The notes below the pieces were generated by a model. The model was given only the letters and a program-made list of their open reading frames with translations, was not told where the DNA came from and made no database searches. A stretch of DNA of 9,525 nucleotides from Candidatus Aenigmatarchaeota archaeon. GTDB lineage: Archaea > Aenigmatarchaeota > Aenigmatarchaeia > QMZS01. Position 1 is the first letter of the stretch; each line of letters starts with the position of its first letter. The DNA is taken from the NCBI GenBank assembly GCA_003663355.1, contig QMZV01000027.1:1-9525 (forward strand), written 5' to 3'. The position numbers were made by a program, and so were the translations under genes. Positions 5,305 to 9,525 of this stretch are shown piece by piece.

Positions 5305-5904
5305 ATGAAACAAATATTTTCTGGAGTTTATAAAAAAGGAAATAATCTGTACACAAAAGGGAAAAATTTAGAGGAATGGAATCCATACAAATCAAAACCT
5401 GCCGCAGCCATTTTAAACGGTTTGCAGAATTTTCTGGTGAAAAAAGGGCAGAAAATTTTGTATCTTGGCGCCGCTCACGGAACAACAATTTCGCATTTCT
5501 CAAATATTGTTGGAGAAAAAGGAATTATTTACGGAGTTGAAGTTTCTGACAAAATAATATTAAAACTAATTGACAAAGTCAGGAAAAAAAAGAATATCGT
5601 CCCAATTTTAGAAGATGCAAGATTTCCGGAAAATTATGGATGGATTGGAAAAGTTGATTTGGTTTATGAAGATATTGCGCAGAGAGACCAAGTTCAAATT
5701 CTAAAAAGAAACAAGGTTTTTCTGAAAGAAAAAGGAATTATTTTAATTGCCTTAAAAGCAAAGGCGATAGATTCTGTCAGAGAAGTAAAAGAAATTTACA
5801 GGGAAGTAATTGAAGAATTGAGTAAAGATTTTGAAATCATTGAAACAATTGATTTAGAGCCTTATGAACATGACCATTTGTTCATTGTTGGAAGGATGAA
5901 ATAA
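5305..5904 (+). CDS. flpA: Fibrillarin-like rRNA/tRNA 2'-O-methyltransferase
   Basis: A 199-residue SAM-dependent methyltransferase, the catalytic subunit of C/D box RNPs. The SAM-binding motif is YLGAAHGTTISHFS (53-66), followed by IYGVEVS (75-81), the acidic motif YEDIAQRDQ (121-129) and ALKAKAID (149-156) with the catalytic lysine. The end has PYEHDHLFIVGRM, typical of fibrillarin. The N-terminal domain is present but short: it begins FSGVYKKGNNLYTKG and reaches WNPYKSKPAAAI, giving about 30 residues less than many archaeal homologues. The start codon is 12 bases from the nop5 start; no in-frame alternative upstream avoids overlapping nop5. The matching nop5 partner is the divergent neighbour. 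Confidence 0.96.
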   Translation: MKQIFSGVYKKGNNLYTKGKNLEEWNPYKSKPAAAILNGLQNFLVKKGQKILYLGAAHGTTISHFSNIVGEKGIIYGVEVSDKIILKLIDKVRKKKNIVPILEDARFPENYGWIGKVDLVYEDIAQRDQVQILKRNKVFLKEKGIILIALKAKAIDSVREVKEIYREVIEELSKDFEIIETIDLEPYEHDHLFIVGRMK

Positions 5905-5949
5905 TTAGCAAGGGAATATTTAAAAATTTGAAAGTTAATAAAGAAGATT
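5905..5949. other. Convergent spacer, fibrillarin / thiolase
   Basis: A 45-base gap between two stop codons. It is A+T-rich, with no hairpin, long T run or small reading frame that I can support; termination of both transcripts presumably occurs here or within the gene ends. Confidence 0.3.
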
Positions 5950-7143
5950 TTATTTAGACAAAACAGAAAAAGTTGCTGTTCCTCCTGTTCCGCCAATATT
6001 CAAAGTAGCTCCAATCTCTGGATTAACATTTCTTTTTCCGCATCTTCCTAACAATTGATTAACAACTTCAACAACCTGAGCAGCTCCAGTTGCTCCAACT
6101 GGATGACCTTTCGCTTTCAAACCACCGCTTGTATTCACAAACAATTCTTTCCCATCAATTAAATAAGGAATGGGGGCATCTCTTTTATTTATATTTTCAT
6201 AAGGCATTAAACTTCTTATTATTTTATAACCCTCAAGTTTTTTTGCAAAACCTGCTGCTTCTAAACAGAGAATTTCATTAATTGTAAAACAGTCATGAAC
6301 TTCTATTAAATCTATATCCTTAGGTTTAAGATTTAATTTTTTATAAACAGATTCAGAGGCTCTTTTTGCTGAATCCAAAACTAACAATTCCTTTCTTTTC
6401 GCCAAAGAAATTGAACTTGTCCCTATCTCTATATCTTCTAATTTAACATAATCTGCTCCTAACTCCTTAGCATATTTCTCTGTTGTCAAAACCAAAGAAG
6501 CGGAACCATCACTAATTGGAGAGCAATCAAATAATTTTAACGGACTTGCAATATTTATTTTAAAATCCTCCAAATTTATTTCTTTCCTGAACATCGCTTT
6601 TTCATTTAACATTGCATTCTTATGATTTTTTATTCCAACAGCATGTAAATCTTCTTCGTTTGCTCCAGTTTCATGCAAATATCGTGCTGCAAGCAATGCA
6701 TAAAGACTTGGAAAGGTTGCTCCATTAATAACTTCTGTATCAAAATGTGACGCACCTGCTAAAATACTTGTTGTTTCTCCAACTACTCTATCAGTCATTT
6801 TTTCAAAACCAATAACGAGAGCAATTTTCTCTTCTCCTTTTAAAGAGGATAACTCAATTTCATCTTTTGCAAGTTTTAAGGCAATAGAACTTGAAGCGCA
6901 TGCTGCTTCTGTCCTAATAACTTTGTTTATTCCAAGGATTTCTGTAATTCTTGGAGCAATATGGTCCTGGCCTCCAAATCTTGACAAATTCATATTTCCA
7001 ACATAGCAAGAGTTTATATCTTCAAATTCTATATTGGAATTTTTTACTGCATCAAGAGAACTTTCAAAAACTAAATCTTCCCAATTCTTATCCCATAACT
7101 CGCCAAATTTTGTGATTCCAGTTCCAATAATTGCAACAGTCAT
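5950..7143 (-). CDS. Thiolase-family acetyl-CoA acetyltransferase (archaeal/SCP2 type)
   Basis: A full-length 397-residue thiolase. The nucleophilic cysteine is Cys82 in EAACASSS; the HDCF motif places His283, and GGLKAKGHPVGATG (340-353) supplies the second catalytic histidine (347). It ends with the NIGGTGGT glycine loop (382-389). This matches archaeal acetyl-CoA C-acetyltransferases, which condense two acetyl-CoA into acetoacetyl-CoA, the first step toward mevalonate and isoprenoid lipids. In archaea such thiolases usually sit beside HMG-CoA synthase and a small DUF35 zinc/OB protein. Neither is here, so the exact substrate is uncertain. Its ATG overlaps the rpoE stop by one base (TAATG), so it is translationally linked to ppa and rpoE. 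Confidence 0.9.
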   Translation of the reverse strand: MTVAIIGTGITKFGELWDKNWEDLVFESSLDAVKNSNIEFEDINSCYVGNMNLSRFGGQDHIAPRITEILGINKVIRTEAACASSSIALKLAKDEIELSSLKGEEKIALVIGFEKMTDRVVGETTSILAGASHFDTEVINGATFPSLYALLAARYLHETGANEEDLHAVGIKNHKNAMLNEKAMFRKEINLEDFKINIASPLKLFDCSPISDGSASLVLTTEKYAKELGADYVKLEDIEIGTSSISLAKRKELLVLDSAKRASESVYKKLNLKPKDIDLIEVHDCFTINEILCLEAAGFAKKLEGYKIIRSLMPYENINKRDAPIPYLIDGKELFVNTSGGLKAKGHPVGATGAAQVVEVVNQLLGRCGKRNVNPEIGATLNIGGTGGTATFSVLSK

Positions 7144-7682
7144 TATTTCTTTGATTTTTTACTCTTTGAAAGCGACTTAATTAATCCTAATCCTTCTTGT
7201 TTCATTGTCAAATTTACTCTTACTCTTTCCTCTGAAATTGATGAATTTGCAACCATTGCTCTAACTTCTTCTCCTTTTTTTATAACAATTTTTGAATTTT
7301 TGCTTGTAATTATATCCTGTTCCGGATTATAAGTTAATTTTTCTTTTGTGATTTGTGAAATATGAACTAAAGCATCTATTGGGCCTATTCTAACAAATGG
7401 ACCAAATTCTGCTACTTCAGTGACATAACCCTCAACAATTTCATTCTGAACTGGCTGAAAAAACAAACTTGTATATTCAACATCAAAATAAATATAAGGT
7501 TTCTCAGGAAGTATTTCTCCTGTTTCTCCAATTTTTTTTATTTCAACAACTCCAAGAAAGACTCCATTTTTCTCTTTTAAATGCAACTCTTCTAATTTTT
7601 CCTCTATGCTCTCCTGAATATTCTGTTTCAATTTTTGTGCTTCTATTCCGACCTTCTCCTCAACATCTACTAAATAAAACAT
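7143..7682 (-). CDS. rpoE: DNA-directed RNA polymerase subunit E' (Rpo7)
   Basis: A 179-residue homologue of eukaryotic Rpb7. The N-terminal tip domain starts MFYLVDVEEKV, and an S1/OB domain begins about residue 82 with EIVEGYVTEVAEFGPFVRIG and ALVHISQI. The end carries the family's VNLTMKQEGLG followed by a lysine/serine-rich tail. With Rpo4 it forms the polymerase stalk that binds emerging RNA and aids open-complex formation. Its start lies one base after the stop of ppa and it shares a base with the thiolase start. The usual small downstream partner (Spt4/RpoE2) is absent; a thiolase takes its place. No Shine-Dalgarno sequence precedes the start. Confidence 0.95.
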   Translation of the reverse strand: MFYLVDVEEKVGIEAQKLKQNIQESIEEKLEELHLKEKNGVFLGVVEIKKIGETGEILPEKPYIYFDVEYTSLFFQPVQNEIVEGYVTEVAEFGPFVRIGPIDALVHISQITKEKLTYNPEQDIITSKNSKIVIKKGEEVRAMVANSSISEERVRVNLTMKQEGLGLIKSLSKSKKSKK

Positions 7683-7683
7683 A

Positions 7684-8211
7684 TTAAAATTTAGATTTAA
7701 ATCTTTCTATAGAATCTTTAATCTCTTTTAGAGCTTTTTCCCTATCTTCCCACCCAATAATTTCTACTTTTTTGTTCTGCAATTCTTTATATCTGTGGAA
7801 GAAATGAGCGATCTCTTTTAATAAATGCTGATTTAAGTCATTTTTATCTTTTATTTCACTATATCTCGGGTCCTTTACAGGAACTGAAATAATTTTATTG
7901 TCTATCTCATTAGAATCAATCATTTTTAATAGAGCAACAGGCCTGACAAGAACAATGCAACCCTGAAAAATTGGCTCCTCAGAAAGAACGAGAATATCCA
8001 AAGGATCTTCGTCTTTACTCCAAGTTCTTGGAATAAAAGCATAATTTGTTGGATAAAACATTGGAGAATAAAGAACTCTGTCCAAGATGAAAATTCCTTT
8101 CTCTGGATTATATTCGTATTTATTTTGGCATCTTTTTGGAATTTCAATTACAGCAAAAACCTCTTCCGGCTCTTTTCCTTCCCCAACAGGCAAATCTTTC
8201 CAAAGGTTCAT
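7684..8211 (-). CDS. ppa: Soluble inorganic pyrophosphatase (family I)
   Basis: A 175-residue family I pyrophosphatase that hydrolyses PPi to phosphate, pulling polymerisation, tRNA charging and CCA addition forward. The active-site set is intact: Glu23, Lys31, Arg45, Tyr53, Tyr57, the DEDPLD motif (Asp67, Asp69, Asp72), Asp99, Asp104, Lys106, and Tyr141-Lys142. Length and spacing match bacterial and archaeal hexameric enzymes. It is the first gene of the ppa-rpoE-thiolase operon; TATTTAAA starting 25 bases upstream suggests a leaderless transcript. The start MNLWKDLPVG is the family's typical beginning. Confidence 0.97.
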   Translation of the reverse strand: MNLWKDLPVGEGKEPEEVFAVIEIPKRCQNKYEYNPEKGIFILDRVLYSPMFYPTNYAFIPRTWSKDEDPLDILVLSEEPIFQGCIVLVRPVALLKMIDSNEIDNKIISVPVKDPRYSEIKDKNDLNQHLLKEIAHFFHRYKELQNKKVEIIGWEDREKALKEIKDSIERFKSKF

Positions 8212-8237
8212 AAATATAAGAAAAATAATTTAAATAG
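8212..8237. promoter_or_regulatory. Divergent promoter region, ppa operon / cca
   Basis: A 26-bp spacer between the ppa and cca starts. On the minus strand TATTTAAA (8236-8229) begins 25 bases before the ppa ATG. On the plus strand TAAATATA (8211-8218) begins 27 bases before the first possible cca ATG and overlaps the ppa start codon. The spacing fits archaeal TATA boxes serving leaderless mRNAs in both directions. There is no room for a Shine-Dalgarno leader. Confidence 0.5.
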
Positions 8238-9525
8238 ATGTTTATGGACAAAACAGAATTAAAAGTTCTTAAAAAAATAAAACCAAGTAAAATAGAACAA
8301 GAACATGTTGAAGAATTTTTAAATAAACTTTTAAAAATATCTGCTGAAGTAGCAAAACCTTTCTATGCTTATCCTCAGATTTGCGGCTCAATTTCAAAAG
8401 GAACATGGTTAAGTGGTGACCACGATATTGATTTGTTTATTGTTTTCAGAAAAAAAATCGGAAGAGATGAATTAGAAAAACAAGGTTTACTAATTGGAAC
8501 AACAATCTGTGAGAAATTAAATGGAACATATAATATTAAATATGCTGAACATCCTTATGTTAGAGTTAAAGTTAGAGATTTTGAAATAGATATTGTGCCT
8601 TGTTATGAAATAAAAAGAGGAGAGAAAATTATTTCTGCTGTTGATAGATCCCCTCATCACACTTTGTATATAAAAGAAAATCTAACTGGATATAAAGTTG
8701 ACCATGCAAGATTAATGAAATATTTTTGCAAGCAGATTGGTATTTACGGAGCAGATGCAAAGCATAATGGATTAAGCGGGTATCTATGCGAACTTCTAAT
8801 TATTAACTACGGGACTTTTGAAAGATGTATGAAAGGAATATCAAAACTAAACTTTGGAGATTGCATAGATATTGAAAATCTTTTAGAAAAAAAGGAGGCA
8901 AGAGAAAAATTTGATGATGCTTTAATTGTTATTGACCCTGTAGATAAAAACAGAAATGTTGCAGCTTCTTTATCTCCGCAAAACTTTCTTAGATTAAAAC
9001 TTGAAGCAATTAGATACCTGAAAACAAAAACATTCCCTGTCCAAAAAAAACATGCAAAAAATCTTTTAATAGAAAAATTAAAAGATAAAAGAGGGACAGA
9101 TTTTGCTGGAATTAAATTTAAACCTCCAGATATAATTCCTGAAAATTTATATCCGCAGATAAGAAAATTTGCCAAAAAATTAGCAAAATATTTAAAAGAA
9201 AATGATTTTTCTGTTCTCAGATATTTTTCCTGGACAGATGAAATAAAAAAAGCATTTATTATTTTTGAAATAGAAAATAGAAGATTATCAAAATTCAAAA
9301 AGAAGGATGGTCCTTCAATTTTCTCTAAAGAAGTAAACAATTTTCTTGAAAAATATATTGGAGAAAAATACAAGCCCTATATAGAGAACAACAAATTTTT
9401 TGTGGATGTAAAAAGAAAATTTTTAAATGTTGAAACAGCAATAAAACATTTCTTAAAAGAGAACAAAAATGAGATTCCGAAAAGAATTTCAGAAAAGAAA
9501 ATTAGAATTCTTAAGGAAGAAGAAA
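8238..9525 (+). CDS. cca: CCA-adding enzyme, archaeal class I tRNA nucleotidyltransferase (3' end outside window)
   Basis: About 429 residues are visible and the frame is still open at the window edge, so most of the protein (usually about 440-460) is present. Counting from the ATG at 8244, CGSISKGTWLSG (47-58) is the nucleotidyltransferase GS motif, DID (Asp61, Asp63) and EID (Asp116) are the three catalytic carboxylates, and VDRSPHHT (133-140) and LSGYLCELLIINYG follow, all archaeal CCA-enzyme signatures. It adds CCA to tRNA 3' ends, needed here because the tRNA-Leu gene encodes none. Two ATGs are possible, 8238 and 8244 (MFMDK or MDK), with an in-frame stop just before them; the first fits the promoter spacing slightly better. 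It is divergent from ppa. Confidence 0.95.
   Translation, partial: MFMDKTELKVLKKIKPSKIEQEHVEEFLNKLLKISAEVAKPFYAYPQICGSISKGTWLSGDHDIDLFIVFRKKIGRDELEKQGLLIGTTICEKLNGTYNIKYAEHPYVRVKVRDFEIDIVPCYEIKRGEKIISAVDRSPHHTLYIKENLTGYKVDHARLMKYFCKQIGIYGADAKHNGLSGYLCELLIINYGTFERCMKGISKLNFGDCIDIENLLEKKEAREKFDDALIVIDPVDKNRNVAASLSPQNFLRLKLEAIRYLKTKTFPVQKKHAKNLLIEKLKDKRGTDFAGIKFKPPDIIPENLYPQIRKFAKKLAKYLKENDFSVLRYFSWTDEIKKAFIIFEIENRRLSKFKKKDGPSIFSKEVNNFLEKYIGEKYKPYIENNKFFVDVKRKFLNVETAIKHFLKENKNEIPKRISEKKIRILKEEE

Noticed and set aside
5303..5503. 66-codon minus-strand frame opposite the start of fibrillarin.
   Set aside because: Fully overlapped by fibrillarin, with no conserved features.
8807..9373. 188-codon open frame on the minus strand.
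   Set aside because: It is antisense within the CCA-adding enzyme gene, whose frame is open throughout and carries strong family motifs; A+T-rich antisense frames commonly stay open.
1..9525. CRISPR array, insertion sequence, integrase or defence system.
   Set aside because: No spaced direct repeats, terminal inverted repeats, transposase or nuclease-toxin genes are visible; every sizeable frame is a housekeeping or membrane gene.

Overview
The window is a very A+T-rich (by eye about 30% G+C), tightly packed stretch of an archaeal chromosome. The archaeal assignment rests on several genes: RNA polymerase subunits Rpo10 (rpoN) and Rpo7 (rpoE), ribosomal protein eS6, the C/D-box RNP proteins Nop5 and fibrillarin, an archaeal-type Mre11, an archaeal (class I) CCA-adding enzyme, and a tRNA gene broken by bulge-helix-bulge introns. 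Compact proteins, minimal spacers, no visible Shine-Dalgarno sites and conserved genes scattered away from their usual operons suggest a small-genome DPANN-type lineage (Nanoarchaeota, Woesearchaeota or Pacearchaeota-like). That placement is an inference.

Layout. 2-358 (+) is the 3' end of an amidase/GatA gene. 367-542 (-) is a tRNA-Leu(UAA) gene with three introns in its D loop, anticodon loop and T loop; 90 of its 176 bases are intron. 579-2364 (-) is a three-gene metal-uptake-type operon: a NifX/NifB-like protein, an ABC ATPase and an ABC-3 permease. 2413-2607 (+) is rpoN and 2620-3006 (-) is rps6e. 3029-3367 (+) is a small membrane-anchored, possibly pilin-like protein. 3362-4498 (-) is mre11 and 4534-5292 (-) is nop5. 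5305-5904 (+) is fibrillarin, divergent from nop5 with 12 bp between start codons. 5950-8211 (-) is an operon of inorganic pyrophosphatase, rpoE and a thiolase. 8238 to the window end (+) is the CCA-adding enzyme, open at the edge.

How the parts relate. Much of the window serves RNA and translation: GatA (amidotransferase), a multi-intron tRNA with no encoded CCA, the CCA enzyme that would complete it, the Nop5-fibrillarin 2'-O-methylation machinery, eS6 and two RNA polymerase subunits. No mobile elements, CRISPR arrays, integrases or obvious recent transfers are visible. No stretch above 300 bases lacks a gene; the longest such gap is under 50 bases.

The strongest unusual observation is the triple-intron tRNA-Leu. 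It is easily missed because uninterrupted tRNA models break in both the D and T loops. Second is a recurring TATTT-type box beginning 22-25 bases upstream of many start codons and of the tRNA 5' end. This implies that most mRNAs here are leaderless.
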